Shown piece after piece: positions 34,455 to 43,883 of a stretch of DNA of 64,000 nt. This DNA is from Lachnospiraceae bacterium (lineage in GTDB: Bacteria > Bacillota > Clostridia > Lachnospirales > Lachnospiraceae). The notes below the pieces were generated by a model. It saw nothing but the letters and a program-made list of their open reading frames with translations, was not told where the DNA came from and made no database searches. The position numbers and the translations under genes were made by a program. The DNA lies in contig JAKSRR010000003.1 in NCBI GenBank assembly GCA_024403455.1, forward strand, positions 1 through 64,000, in the 5' to 3' direction. Position 1 is the stretch's first letter. The number at the start of each line of letters is the position of its first letter.

Positions 34455-35768
34455 TTATCTCTCCATCTTCCAGAACTGCGCGCTGTAAGGAGGAAGTTCA
34501 CTGCCACCGCCAAAATCATGGGTGTTGCCAGTAATTAAATCTACGGCCTGTCCACAACCTGCATCAAAGTGGGCGTGGAATGGATTGGAATCCATGTTGA
34601 TTGCTACTAGCACGCGTTCCTCTGCCGTCTTTCTTTCAAAAATACACTGTTTGTTGGTAAGAAGCACATCACGGAACCCACCATAGTTGAGGGCTACACT
34701 GTTCTTCTTTGCCTCAGCAAGCTTTGCAATAAAATCAGTTAATGCATTCCACTCCGGCTTTTCAAAGGAAACACGAAGTGCAGGATCTCCCTGGCTCTTG
34801 TCTGCCTTTGTTCCCCACTCAGAACCATAGTAAACGCAGGGAATACCAGGCATACCAAAGGTCATTGCATAAACAAGGGGCAGACAGTTTTCATCATTAA
34901 TAATGGATGCAATACGGCTGACATCATGGTTGTCGCAGAAGGAAAGAAGATGTGCATCTCTGGCAACCGTCCAGTCTTCTGGTCCAAACATTCTCTTTAA
35001 AGAATGAATAATTTCAAACATGTTGCAGCTGTTAAATGCAGAGTGAATACCCTTATAGCACTGATAATTCGTCACAGAATGAATATTCATAGAACGAAGC
35101 ATCTCACCATACTGTCCATGTAAAACCTCACCAAGAAGGAAGAAATCTGCTTTCTTGGAGTCACAGAAATCACGCAGTCTTCTTAAGAAACCGTGATCTA
35201 GGCAGTAGGCTACATCCAAACGAATACCATCAATGTCAAACTCATTAATCCAGCCTTCTACAGCGTGGAAAATATGCTGCACAACATCTTCGTTATAAAG
35301 ATTTAATTTCACTAGGTCATAGTTGCCTTCCCAACCTTCATACCATAGCCCATCGTTATAATTAGAATTGCCGCCGAAATCAATCCTAGCAAACCAGTTG
35401 ACGTAGGGAGAATTTTCTCTATTCTTAAGCACATCCTGGAATGCCCAAAAACCACGACCAACGTGGTTAAATACACCATCTAATACCACCTTAATGCCTT
35501 CTTTATGAAGTGCATCGGCTACCTTCTTAAAATCACCATTGGAGCCTAATCTGGTATCTACCTTTGTATAGTCTCTTGTGTTATATCCATGGGTATCGGA
35601 TTCAAAAATTGGTGAGAAATAAATGGCATTTGCCCCCACCTTTTTGATATGCGGAATCCAGTCTAAAACCTTCAGAATACGGCTTTCTGCTACCCCATCA
35701 TTTTCAAATGGTGCCCCGCAGAAACCAAGGGGATAAATCTGATAAAATACACTTTCGTAAGCCCACAT
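34455..35768 (-). CDS. GH13 alpha-amylase family glycosidase, cytosolic
   Basis: A 437-residue enzyme with no signal peptide, so it acts on internalised malto-oligosaccharides or cyclodextrins. The (beta/alpha)8 barrel has the four conserved regions: VVLDGVFNHVG, GIRLDVAY (nucleophile Asp185), LLGEV (acid/base Glu214) and SFCDNHDVSR (third carboxylate Asp282). Length and the early NAIYFSPIFESDTHGYNT segment resemble cyclomaltodextrinase/neopullulanase-like members without the N-terminal dimerisation domain. Its own promoter with an operator-like dyad lies upstream. Exact specificity unknown. Confidence 0.93.
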   Translation of the reverse strand: MWAYESVFYQIYPLGFCGAPFENDGVAESRILKVLDWIPHIKKVGANAIYFSPIFESDTHGYNTRDYTKVDTRLGSNGDFKKVADALHKEGIKVVLDGVFNHVGRGFWAFQDVLKNRENSPYVNWFARIDFGGNSNYNDGLWYEGWEGNYDLVKLNLYNEDVVQHIFHAVEGWINEFDIDGIRLDVAYCLDHGFLRRLRDFCDSKKADFFLLGEVLHGQYGEMLRSMNIHSVTNYQCYKGIHSAFNSCNMFEIIHSLKRMFGPEDWTVARDAHLLSFCDNHDVSRIASIINDENCLPLVYAMTFGMPGIPCVYYGSEWGTKADKSQGDPALRVSFEKPEWNALTDFIAKLAEAKKNSVALNYGGFRDVLLTNKQCIFERKTAEERVLVAINMDSNPFHAHFDAGCGQAVDLITGNTHDFGGGSELPPYSAQFWKMER

Positions 35769-35797
35769 AATGTGACTCTCCTTGCATGATAAAAATT

Positions 35798-35828
35798 CGG
35801 CAAATCAGGAAATAAACCCAATTTGCCG
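35798..35828 (-). promoter_or_regulatory. Inverted repeat over the amylase transcription start
   Basis: CGGCAAAT (35798-35805) and ATTTGCCG (35821-35828) form a perfect 8-bp dyad with a 15-nt spacer. The distal arm lies 5-12 nt past the -10, i.e. at about the +1 site, as expected for a repressor operator; it could alternatively fold as an mRNA hairpin. Confidence 0.5.
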
Positions 35829-35832
35829 TAAA

Positions 35833-35841
35833 ATTATACCA
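35833..35841 (-). promoter_or_regulatory. Amylase gene promoter (extended -10)
   Basis: Minus-strand TGGTATAAT, the same extended -10 as upstream of pncB, about 65 nt before the amylase ATG. AAGGAGAG serves as the ribosome site. Confidence 0.55.
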
Positions 35842-35886
35842 TATTTTCTTTATTTTTTCATTACATTTTCACGAAAAACGTGAAGA

Positions 35887-37848
35887 CTAGAGATCTATTC
35901 CATTTCCCCAAACACGTTCAAAACGACCACTAAAAAACTCATCTCCACCCATCTCACCAAAACCTGGCGTCCTAAAGTAAATCACATCCAACATTCCATC
36001 ATAAATGATTTCAGCTTTTTGATATTTCCTTTGAGGAGCATCGGGGAAATTCATGGTGATATACGCTGATACCCACTGATCTCCGCCATAATCTTCGTCT
36101 TCGTAATAGAATGTATAAGTTCCTTCTAGAACGAGTACTGCTCCATTATAGGGGATTGTGGTATAGAGCGTGCAGCTTCCGTCTTCCTCTAATGTCAGAC
36201 TGGCAGTATATCCCTGTTCCGATGTCACATATGAAATAAATCCACCATAATAAAGGAAATTCTTCGTCTGTTGGTTATTTCCTCCATCTCCCAGGTGTTC
36301 TTCCTGCTGCTCCCAGCTGTTTTCATCTGTTGTTCCATCACCCTCTTCATCAGTGTCCCACCAGTTTTCCTTTTCATCCTCGTCCTGCGGCCAGGTGGTC
36401 TCCTCCATATGATGATGCTCTTCTTCAACAATTCCATCATTTTCTTCACGTTCTACTATGGTTGTGCCAGGTAAACACCATCCAGGTTTTCCCGGAATGA
36501 CTTCATAAATGGTATACTCCCTTTCTTCTCCAGGAATAACGCCTTCCTCTACGATTTGAATCTTCTGATAAGTTAATTGCCATTCATTCTGCATGTACGT
36601 ATTTGTCTGGAATTCAACAGCACTGGCAAAAATATGGTACTGCAAGTGTTCTGTCCCCATTCCATACGTATCAACGTACCCCTCTGCCAAAATGGTTCCG
36701 TTCTTCAGAAAGGAAAATGTTATTTCATAAGTTACTTTCCATGCGATTCCACCATCCTGGCTGTTTACCGGATAGGCTGTACTATACAGCGTAATAGTAT
36801 CATTTTCCGGATTCACACGATAATAACAAGAAGAGGTATCTACCGTCTGCCAGTCAATGGATGCAAAATGATATTGTACCTGTGTTTGCATATTGGATGT
36901 AGTCACATCACGCCCTACGGTACGACCATTCTCAACATATAGCCCCGTCAGACATTCTCTATTTTGCGTATCCTGGTACAGAAGAAGTTCCACATCCGAT
37001 ACAAGACTTCCCTTCTGCGCTAAAAATAAACGTTCCCGTGCATCAATCATGCGATCTTCATCTTCCGCATATGTACAGGCAAAAGAATCCGTAAAGGGCA
37101 ACCGCTCATACAAATGATACTGGCGGAATTTTTTTCTATCTTCAATTTCCGCTTTCGTAATTGTAGCCTTACCTACAAATCTAGCATAAAAACACTGCGC
37201 AATCTTTGTGAGTTCTTCGTATTCTATACGATCATAATTTTCAATAATATAGTAAGGAGTATCCGGATCAGTAACTTTAACGGTTATTTCTCTTATCTGA
37301 TCTGGTTCTGGTGGGATACATACTCCTGGAATTTCAATAACCCGCTCGCGAATTTCTTTGACTTTTTCTTCAAAAGTCGTGGTGACATCTACGTAGTAGG
37401 GTTGCCACACATAATCCCCCGTCAAATCCACGCTAAAATTTCCGGTATAATCGTCAACATGAATTTTCTTTTCCTTTTCATCCATGAAAAAAATGATGGG
37501 ACCATGATTGCACGGCAATTCATAACTCTTTTTCAGATATCCTTCTTTTACATTATTTGTGGATGCCAGTAACTGCCCTTCGGCAAAAAAGCTATCCTTG
37601 GGCGGCTCATAATTCTGTGTAAAAGCCTGCGTCTCATTTGCCTCATATAACAAAATCTGCGCTGTCTTTTTGTCCACCTGATATAGCTTAAGATACACCC
37701 TTCCATCTGTACGAATGTATCTTCCTTCCACAAAATCGTCATAAGCATAAATTCCCGTGTCCTGTCGTCCACCACTGCAACCCGCCAGAGTTAACACCAG
37801 AAATACGCCAAGAAGAACCATTGCTGTCAATCTCATTAATTTTTTCAT
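35887..37848 (-). CDS. Large lipoprotein of unknown function
   Basis: A 653-residue exported lipoprotein: signal with lipobox LAGC (Cys24), an N-terminal domain beginning GIYAYDDFVEGRYIRTDGRVYLKLYQ, a mostly beta mid-region (to about 440), a strongly acidic His/Trp/Glu/Asp linker (about 475-535, e.g. EEEHHHMEETTWPQDEDEKE), and a C-terminal beta domain (about 540-653) with DGSCTLYTTIPYNG and GTYTFYYEDEDYGG. I do not recognise the family. The acidic linker could bind divalent metal or span the cell wall. It is the last of three genes (217, 571 and 653 residues), 12 nt after its neighbour, with GGAGG 7 nt before the ATG. Confidence 0.82.
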   Translation of the reverse strand: MKKLMRLTAMVLLGVFLVLTLAGCSGGRQDTGIYAYDDFVEGRYIRTDGRVYLKLYQVDKKTAQILLYEANETQAFTQNYEPPKDSFFAEGQLLASTNNVKEGYLKKSYELPCNHGPIIFFMDEKEKKIHVDDYTGNFSVDLTGDYVWQPYYVDVTTTFEEKVKEIRERVIEIPGVCIPPEPDQIREITVKVTDPDTPYYIIENYDRIEYEELTKIAQCFYARFVGKATITKAEIEDRKKFRQYHLYERLPFTDSFACTYAEDEDRMIDARERLFLAQKGSLVSDVELLLYQDTQNRECLTGLYVENGRTVGRDVTTSNMQTQVQYHFASIDWQTVDTSSCYYRVNPENDTITLYSTAYPVNSQDGGIAWKVTYEITFSFLKNGTILAEGYVDTYGMGTEHLQYHIFASAVEFQTNTYMQNEWQLTYQKIQIVEEGVIPGEEREYTIYEVIPGKPGWCLPGTTIVEREENDGIVEEEHHHMEETTWPQDEDEKENWWDTDEEGDGTTDENSWEQQEEHLGDGGNNQQTKNFLYYGGFISYVTSEQGYTASLTLEEDGSCTLYTTIPYNGAVLVLEGTYTFYYEDEDYGGDQWVSAYITMNFPDAPQRKYQKAEIIYDGMLDVIYFRTPGFGEMGGDEFFSGRFERVWGNGIDL

Positions 37849-37860
37849 AGCTATGCCCTC

Positions 37861-39576
37861 CTATGGTTCTTCCTGCACAACAACTTCATCATTGTCATCA
37901 TCGTAATACTGCAATGTAATCCTTCCATCCTCACCCAAAATGATATAGAGGGGACTATTCTCGGTTCCTCTATTGGCAGCATTGGAATTATCTACAACTA
38001 AAAATGCCATATCACGCATAATATTATTCACAATGTACGCTTCCACCTCTACATAATCAGAAGAAGAGGGCATAACAGACTTTCTAATCCAGTCTACGTT
38101 ATATAACCATTCCGTATTAATACGAACTCCCATTTCAGGACCGTTCATATAATTCTTACGATACAAGGTATAACCACAACCGTCAGAACGTTGCTCTACA
38201 TAATATAAGTAGGATCCATCAATATTCCAGAACTCACTTTGTACTGGCAAAATAGTCATGGATTCCCTAGTTCCACGAGGTCTGAAAATAATTCCCTGAT
38301 CCGTCATTCTAAAGAGACCATAATTATTTTTCGCAAGCTCATCCCCTTTCGTTCCACCACCATTTAGAAGATATTCTGCTATTTCTGCATTTTTATAGGT
38401 AGAGTTCTGCAGAAGTGTTGTACGCGTTTCCAATTCAGGACAGTCTTCTACCTGACCACTGGTTAAAGATACACTTACAACGCCCTCCTGTGCATAATAA
38501 TTTCCCAAACCACTGCCCGCCGGCTTTTCTACCCACTCCAGTTCCTCTGCCGTGCTAGGTAATGTCAGCCAGTAAATCCTATCCGCCTCAACCACACATC
38601 CACTGGAAAGATTTAAGTTATATCCACCGGAAAAGTAATCCTCGTGTTCCAGCTTACCCGTTGCAGGTGTATACACATATACCGAAAACTGGTCGTGAGA
38701 CATATTATTAAATCCTACAATATAAATATTTCCTGCATCCTCAACTAGATGATAATCATAGGGCTTCGCGTCATCATCATAGGAATATTTAAATCCCGGA
38801 AGTTCTATATAACTAATCCCGCCAGTCCAAGTATTCGATTCACTTTCTGTATCAAAACAGCATAAATAGACACTGTCTGCTTCTCCGCTTTGTCCCTTAC
38901 GGCCTCCTGTATAATCAGCATCCTGAAATACCAAAAAGTAAATATTAGACCCTAGCGATAGTCTCTCGTGCGTTTCTGCAAAAGTGTTATAGCCACTAAA
39001 GCAATAGTAATATCCCGTTAGCAGTTCAAAATCGAAAGAACTCAAGTACTCTCCAAATAAACTTAATGTTTCTTCGTCCCTAACCGCACAGCTTCCTGTT
39101 TTTGTTTCTTGAATAATCGTTTTCCTATCTTCCATCGGCCAACGATTCTGCGTGCCTCCACAGTAAAATCTCGACCAGTAAGTTACGTTTTCCTGCATTG
39201 CTGGCAACAGTTCAGATGGAGGATTATCACAATCAGGTCCAGGATCAGGACCTGGGTCAGGCTCCGGATCAGGCCCTGGCGGCGGGGTAACAATAATCTC
39301 CATATCGGGAAATGGCACACTAATGGAATACTGCATGGATGACTGCAAATAATCATTTAATGGTCCCGGATTAATGCAATAGGCACCTTCCGGCACTGAA
39401 ATATCTCCCGCTAAGTCTGATTCAAACCTAGCATCTCCATTCACATCATAAATCGCACGGTCACGACCTGCTCGCTTAGAAAATCGTCCAGTAATCCCAC
39501 CAATCACGCCAAATGCCACAACTGTTCCTGTGGCTACAATGGTGGTTACTATTGCTACTTTTTTTAATACACTCAT
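37861..39576 (-). CDS. Membrane-anchored exported protein with Pro-Asp linker
   Basis: A 571-residue protein, family not recognised. One N-terminal helix (about 5-24, VAIVTTIVATGTVVAFGVIGG) with a basic residue after it suggests an uncleaved anchor. A short domain follows, then a rigid PDPGP-type linker (about 100-120) and a large outside domain (130-571) rich in Tyr, Gly and aromatic strands, with many SYLYYVEQRSDG-like segments, as in beta-propeller or WD-like folds; that fold call is a guess. AAAGGA is 7 nt before the ATG at 39576; an upstream in-frame ATG is not supported. Middle gene of an exported trio. Confidence 0.8.
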   Translation of the reverse strand: MSVLKKVAIVTTIVATGTVVAFGVIGGITGRFSKRAGRDRAIYDVNGDARFESDLAGDISVPEGAYCINPGPLNDYLQSSMQYSISVPFPDMEIIVTPPPGPDPEPDPGPDPGPDCDNPPSELLPAMQENVTYWSRFYCGGTQNRWPMEDRKTIIQETKTGSCAVRDEETLSLFGEYLSSFDFELLTGYYYCFSGYNTFAETHERLSLGSNIYFLVFQDADYTGGRKGQSGEADSVYLCCFDTESESNTWTGGISYIELPGFKYSYDDDAKPYDYHLVEDAGNIYIVGFNNMSHDQFSVYVYTPATGKLEHEDYFSGGYNLNLSSGCVVEADRIYWLTLPSTAEELEWVEKPAGSGLGNYYAQEGVVSVSLTSGQVEDCPELETRTTLLQNSTYKNAEIAEYLLNGGGTKGDELAKNNYGLFRMTDQGIIFRPRGTRESMTILPVQSEFWNIDGSYLYYVEQRSDGCGYTLYRKNYMNGPEMGVRINTEWLYNVDWIRKSVMPSSSDYVEVEAYIVNNIMRDMAFLVVDNSNAANRGTENSPLYIILGEDGRITLQYYDDDNDEVVVQEEP

Positions 39577-39609
39577 GCATGTTCCTTTCCACATTAGGTG
39601 CTTTCTATA

Positions 39610-40263
39610 TTAATCCGCCACACCTTCCAGCTGTTCCATTGCATTTGCAATTTCCTTATCCTTTGTCATGGCATATCCTTCTTCCAAAATATGCTTTGCA
39701 GACGCATCATTTCCTGTTCTACGATATGCTGACGCGATTCCCAAATAGGCATAAGATTCTGCCTTGTCTTTCGCTAAGATTTCCTCATAATACTCTATTG
39801 CCTTGTCATAGGCAGCAGCTCTAAACGCAGCCTCTGCACAGGCATACAAACGCTCTGTCTGATAATCGCCACTCTTTGGTGTCTTAAATACAACAAAAAA
39901 GAGGACACATGCCGAAACGAGTACTACTACCGATAGCGAAATCGCTATAACGGCAGGTACACGTTTCTCCTGTCCTCTCATCTTTTCTTTATTCTGGGGT
40001 TTTGCCTGCTTCTGCTTTACCTTCTTTGATGGCTGCGGTTGCTGCAAAAAAACCTGCTGCATAGGCTGATGCTGTACGTTCTGCGTTACAATTTGTGGTT
40101 GCACATAAGGGCAACTGCTTTGCGATTGCGCACCTGTTTCAGCATTAAACCAATTTGTATAAAGCTGTTGCTGTCCATTATCCTCTGTGTAAATGAACTG
40201 CATAAAATAAAGTCCGGAAGTAGGGTCTAAGACATACCCCTCCGGTGGTTGATATTTCACCAT
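39610..40263 (-). CDS. TPR membrane protein with Gln/Pro-rich cytosolic tail
   Basis: A 217-residue protein that leads the exported trio. Residues 1-40 form a small domain with PPEGYVLDPTSGLYFMQFIY, resembling a compact aromatic recognition motif; 45-95 are Gln/Pro/Lys-rich; one helix lies at about 101-126; the C-terminal part (130-217) has TPR-like helices (AAAYDKAIEYYEEILAKD, YAYLGIASAYRRTGNDASA). The layout (short tail, helix, TPR outside) echoes the zinc-ribbon/TPR protein at 28618-30051. The ATG at 40263 is 6 nt after GAGGAG; a longer frame to 40290 is less likely. Function unknown. Confidence 0.8.
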   Translation of the reverse strand: MVKYQPPEGYVLDPTSGLYFMQFIYTEDNGQQQLYTNWFNAETGAQSQSSCPYVQPQIVTQNVQHQPMQQVFLQQPQPSKKVKQKQAKPQNKEKMRGQEKRVPAVIAISLSVVVLVSACVLFFVVFKTPKSGDYQTERLYACAEAAFRAAAYDKAIEYYEEILAKDKAESYAYLGIASAYRRTGNDASAKHILEEGYAMTKDKEIANAMEQLEGVAD

Positions 40264-40289
40264 TCGCATCTCCTCTATCTCATAAAACA

Positions 40290-40299
40290 ATGTAAACCA
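40290..40299 (+). repeat. ATGTAAACCA motif upstream of the exported-module operon
   Basis: Same 10-mer found three times in the gene-free stretch near 50 kb, here 27 bp upstream of the first gene of the exported module and downstream of its likely promoter. Confidence 0.4.
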
Positions 40300-40356
40300 A
40301 GAACACTACTTTCCTTTTTCAAAGCAAATTCTAGTCTACAAAATCCCCATACATAC

Positions 40357-40365
40357 ATCATACCA
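40357..40365 (-). promoter_or_regulatory. Probable promoter of the exported-module operon
   Basis: Minus-strand TGGTATGAT, an extended -10 with one mismatch to TATAAT, about 95 nt upstream of the 217-residue gene. Confidence 0.4.
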
Positions 40366-40423
40366 TAAACCACAAGCAATCCGCATCTATAACACAAAAC
40401 CATAGAATTTCCATTTAAAATGC

Positions 40424-40449
40424 AAAAAGGAGTATTGCTACTCCTTTTT
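40424..40449 (-). terminator. Terminator of the ABC exporter operon
   Basis: Perfect 11-bp stem AAAAAGGAGTA / TACTCCTTTTT around a TTGC loop, followed by T residues on either strand. On the minus strand it ends the permease gene 39 nt after its stop. Confidence 0.75.
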
Positions 40450-40487
40450 TTGAATGAAACATATTTCTTTTTGGGTATTGTGTTTCC

Positions 40488-41627
40488 TTACGCATTTTTC
40501 CTGTTTACCACTGCGGCGACCACAAAGATGGCAACCGCAAACAGTAATTCGATTCCTAGACAGCCCATAAATTCCTTGCCCATAAGTCCCTTATCAGCAA
40601 GTTCCACAGCCTGTCCATACCAGTATGCCGGCAGAAAATGCGCAGCCTTTTCCACGCCATCGGAAAGTAGTTCCATAGGGACGAAAATACCGCAGATAAA
40701 GGACATTCCAAGACTGACTACATTGGCAAGCATGGAAAGTACAGCCTGCTTTCTGGTGATAGCACTGAACAAGAATACCAGACTCAGAGCAACCACGGTG
40801 TAGCAGAGAAGGTTCACTCCATATAATAGGATACGATTAAGGGAAACATTTTTTCCAACAATAATCGATCCTAAAACCGCGAAGAAGATAGTGAGTACCG
40901 TACCTAGAACTGCCATTCCAGCATACATACTGCCCTGCAAGGATGAAAATTTACAGGAGGAGCAATAGATTCGTCTGCTGCACTCCTTCTCTTTAAATGC
41001 ACTCAGTACTGGTCCTACACCATTCACTATAATCATAATCATAACCCAGGCCAAATAGATAAAGAAGAAATGCGCTGGGTTAAAATCTTTCACTTCTCCG
41101 CCATCAGGAAATGTAACATCCACCGTTAAATCCATAACCCTATTTGCCTGAATTACCGCATTCTCGGCATCATATCCAAGCTGAAGATAATTTGCAAGAA
41201 TATTGATGTAATTATCTAGTGCTGTTTCAAATAACACAGCCTCCTGGCTGTCTGCATAGGTTACAATCTGTAAATCTTCCTGACCATCACCTGCCAAAAG
41301 CGCATCGCCAAACCCAGCAGGAATAACTAGACTGCAATCAATATCCCCATTATAAATAGCATCCTGTAATGCTCTCTTTTCGTTAGGAATATTTTCTACC
41401 AACTCCTGAGACTCTGCCAAATATGCTGCAATGGCCCCACTAAGTACGCTTTGATCCTCATCAAACAGCGCATATTGCACGGTACGAGACATGTAGCTGG
41501 TGGCATCGCCAGAAGCGCTATTAGATTTGGTTACCGATATAATGACACTTGCGAAGATACCAACAAACATAATCATCTGTCCCTTATATCGATTTAATAT
41601 TTTGAAAAACAATTTGAAATTCTGCAT
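40488..41627 (-). CDS. ABC-2 type permease (second subunit)
   Basis: A 379-residue export permease: first helix about 16-35, a large outside domain (about 40-190) with DYINILANYLQLGYDAENAV, then five helices ending at 375. The pattern and PDG-GEVKDFNPAHFF region fit ABC2_membrane_3/YhgE-like permeases. It pairs with the 386-residue permease and the ATPase upstream (39-nt gap). Likely exports a lipid, peptide or antibiotic-like compound; substrate unknown. Confidence 0.9.
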   Translation of the reverse strand: MQNFKLFFKILNRYKGQMIMFVGIFASVIISVTKSNSASGDATSYMSRTVQYALFDEDQSVLSGAIAAYLAESQELVENIPNEKRALQDAIYNGDIDCSLVIPAGFGDALLAGDGQEDLQIVTYADSQEAVLFETALDNYINILANYLQLGYDAENAVIQANRVMDLTVDVTFPDGGEVKDFNPAHFFFIYLAWVMIMIIVNGVGPVLSAFKEKECSRRIYCSSCKFSSLQGSMYAGMAVLGTVLTIFFAVLGSIIVGKNVSLNRILLYGVNLLCYTVVALSLVFLFSAITRKQAVLSMLANVVSLGMSFICGIFVPMELLSDGVEKAAHFLPAYWYGQAVELADKGLMGKEFMGCLGIELLFAVAIFVVAAVVNRKNA

Positions 41628-41666
41628 AAGCTACCTCATTTCATCTATGTAAATCTGGGTTCATTT

Positions 41667-42827
41667 CTACAGTTCTTTATAGCGGGATTTCTTAACCATC
41701 AAGTATGCTATAACTAACAGAATTACCGTTTCAATGCCAAGCGTTGCTACATTTCTAAACAAGACACCGTAATCATCGTATACACCTAGGCTGTAAAAAC
41801 TATCTGTAATAAGTGCCGCTGGATTAATTCGATTGATTATGGGTGCATGCAGTTCCAACTGGTGCTTTAATCCACCGACACAAAGATCTGCAAGCACGGA
41901 AAGCACCATTCCCACCGCAACACAGATACCGACCTTTCCTGCCTCTGGAATCTTCTTAACGCTTCCCACAATAGTACCTATAGCAAGACCAATGCTGACG
42001 CCAAAGAAAAGAATCAGCAGGATAAAAGGAATTCGACTACCAAAATCCATTCCCAAAAGTGCCATATATCCAAGGGCAATCACTTCAGCTAAAAACTGTA
42101 TCAGTAAGAGTGCTGTAAACTCTGCCACAATTGTCAGCATCTTGTGTGTAGGAACCATGTTTCTTCGCATTCCTAATGCTCCACAATCTGCCTGGATGCG
42201 ACCAATAGAACTCATAGCAGAGAACGATGCAAAGAGACAGCTCATGGCAAAGATAGCATAGAAGTAGTTGTAATACTTATTTTGACTACCTTCTGTAAAA
42301 TGTACTTCTTTGTAGTAGGTAGCACGCTCTGTCATCCCTTTAACAAGTTCTTCTAGGTCACCCGGTACGCTGGCTGCATCCTCTGCGAGCTGCATGGTAC
42401 TGCTTGCAAGCATATCCATCATAACCGTTTCATTTTGCTTATATAAAAGTAGAATTTCTTCTAGAATGGTGCTATTCATGGATTCCTTCAAAACCACGAG
42501 TTTACAGCCATCTTCATAGATAATACCTTCCACCTTTTTGTCATCCAAAAGTTTCTGCGCTTCCTCTGCGGTCACTGTCTGTACGGAAAGCATGGCTTCT
42601 TCCCCTTCTCCCATGGCTTCCAGCATATAGCTAAGCCCCAGGGATGCCCCCTCTTCCTTCACGAAAGCAACTGGGATTTCATGAAATAATTCATCCTTTT
42701 CCATAATGTTTCCGAAGGCAATAAACATGAATGTTGCCAGCACAATTGGGAATATAAAGCTCCAGAAAAGCGATGTTTTTTCCCTTACCGCTACTTTGAT
42801 TGCATTTTTAAAAATATGTCCAAACAT
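41667..42827 (-). CDS. ABC-2 type permease (first subunit)
   Basis: A 386-residue paralogous permease with one N-terminal helix (about 20-38, FWSFIFPIVLATFMFIAFG), an outside domain (40-190), and five helices in the second half including MSCLFASFSAMSSIG. AGAGGA is 2 nt from an upstream ATG (42833) but 8 nt from the ATG at 42827, which is chosen. It starts 15 nt after the ATPase gene. Forms a heterodimer with the next permease by inference. Confidence 0.9.
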   Translation of the reverse strand: MFGHIFKNAIKVAVREKTSLFWSFIFPIVLATFMFIAFGNIMEKDELFHEIPVAFVKEEGASLGLSYMLEAMGEGEEAMLSVQTVTAEEAQKLLDDKKVEGIIYEDGCKLVVLKESMNSTILEEILLLYKQNETVMMDMLASSTMQLAEDAASVPGDLEELVKGMTERATYYKEVHFTEGSQNKYYNYFYAIFAMSCLFASFSAMSSIGRIQADCGALGMRRNMVPTHKMLTIVAEFTALLLIQFLAEVIALGYMALLGMDFGSRIPFILLILFFGVSIGLAIGTIVGSVKKIPEAGKVGICVAVGMVLSVLADLCVGGLKHQLELHAPIINRINPAALITDSFYSLGVYDDYGVLFRNVATLGIETVILLVIAYLMVKKSRYKEL

Positions 42828-42842
42828 ACGCATTGTCCTCTA

Positions 42843-43790
42843 CTAATCTCTCAACTCTTTTCCAGTAATCTCCAGGAAAACATCATTCAATGTAGGAAGT
42901 TCACTGGTAACTCTTCCGTATTTGATGTCCTCATTTTTCAACAGCTCCATAATACGAATTAAGTTGTGCGATCCACCGTCAAAGGAAAGCTTCATAAATC
43001 CATCTTCCATCTGTACGTCATAGATATGCGCAAGCCCTTTAAACTGAGCAACCTGTTCCTCTGTGATTCCGAAAACTTCTACGCGAATCGTTTCCGTGTT
43101 TTTGCTCATCTGCTTTAGTTCATCCTTGGTCCCCTGCGCAACCTTTCTTCCTTTATCCATAATAAGGATTCTATTGCAAAGCTGCTCTACTTCCTCCATA
43201 TAGTGAGAAGTATAGACAATGGTGGCTCCCTGCTCATTTAATTTCTGAATGCCTTCCAAAATATTATTTCTACTCTGGGGATCTACCGCTACGGTAGGCT
43301 CGTCAAAGAAAATAAGCTCTGGCTTATGCGCAATACCGCATGCAATATTGAGTCTTCGTAAAAGGCCACCGGATAACTTCTTGGGAAGAAATTTCTTGTA
43401 GTCTTCTAGGCCAACAAAAGCAATGGCTTCTTCCACATACTGCTTTCTTAAATTCTTATCGGTAACATAGAGGCCGCAGAAATAATCCACATTCTCATAA
43501 ACAGTCAGTTCGTTAAATACCGCAACATTCTGCATAACAACACCGATTCTTCTTTTCAAATCGTAGCTATCAGGATTCATCTTCTGTCCAAATACTTCAA
43601 TTTCACCGGAATCATAGGATAAGAGAGATAAAATGCAGTTCATGGTTGTAGACTTTCCCGAACCATTGGGACCTAAAAGGCCAAAAATTTCTCCTTCTTC
43701 CACTTCTAAATCAAAATGGTCTAACGCCAAAAGTTCTTTATATCTTTTCACAAGTCCATTCACTTTAATTGCAAGTTTCTTTTCTGCCAT
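42843..43790 (-). CDS. ABC transporter ATP-binding protein (exporter)
   Basis: A 315-residue ATPase with Walker A LLGPNGSGKSTT, Q-loop VVMQNVAVF, signature LSGGLLRRLNIA, Walker B ELIFFDEPTVAVDP and H-loop TSHYMEE, plus a C-terminal extension (about 225-315) common in drug/bacteriocin-type ABC-2 exporters. The signature reads LSGGLLRR rather than LSGGMKQR, a known minor variant. The start is uncertain among ATG 43790 and upstream GTG/TTG; AAAGGA lies 13 nt from the ATG and 4 nt from the GTG. First gene of the exporter operon, divergent from a two-component pair. Confidence 0.93.
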   Translation of the reverse strand: MAEKKLAIKVNGLVKRYKELLALDHFDLEVEEGEIFGLLGPNGSGKSTTMNCILSLLSYDSGEIEVFGQKMNPDSYDLKRRIGVVMQNVAVFNELTVYENVDYFCGLYVTDKNLRKQYVEEAIAFVGLEDYKKFLPKKLSGGLLRRLNIACGIAHKPELIFFDEPTVAVDPQSRNNILEGIQKLNEQGATIVYTSHYMEEVEQLCNRILIMDKGRKVAQGTKDELKQMSKNTETIRVEVFGITEEQVAQFKGLAHIYDVQMEDGFMKLSFDGGSHNLIRIMELLKNEDIKYGRVTSELPTLNDVFLEITGKELRD

Positions 43791-43883
43791 AACGTTCACC
43801 AAATCCTTTCTGCTTACGTCTTATCGATAAAACCATTTTACTAATCTCTACATTTACATAACAGTGAAGATTTTCCTTATTTT

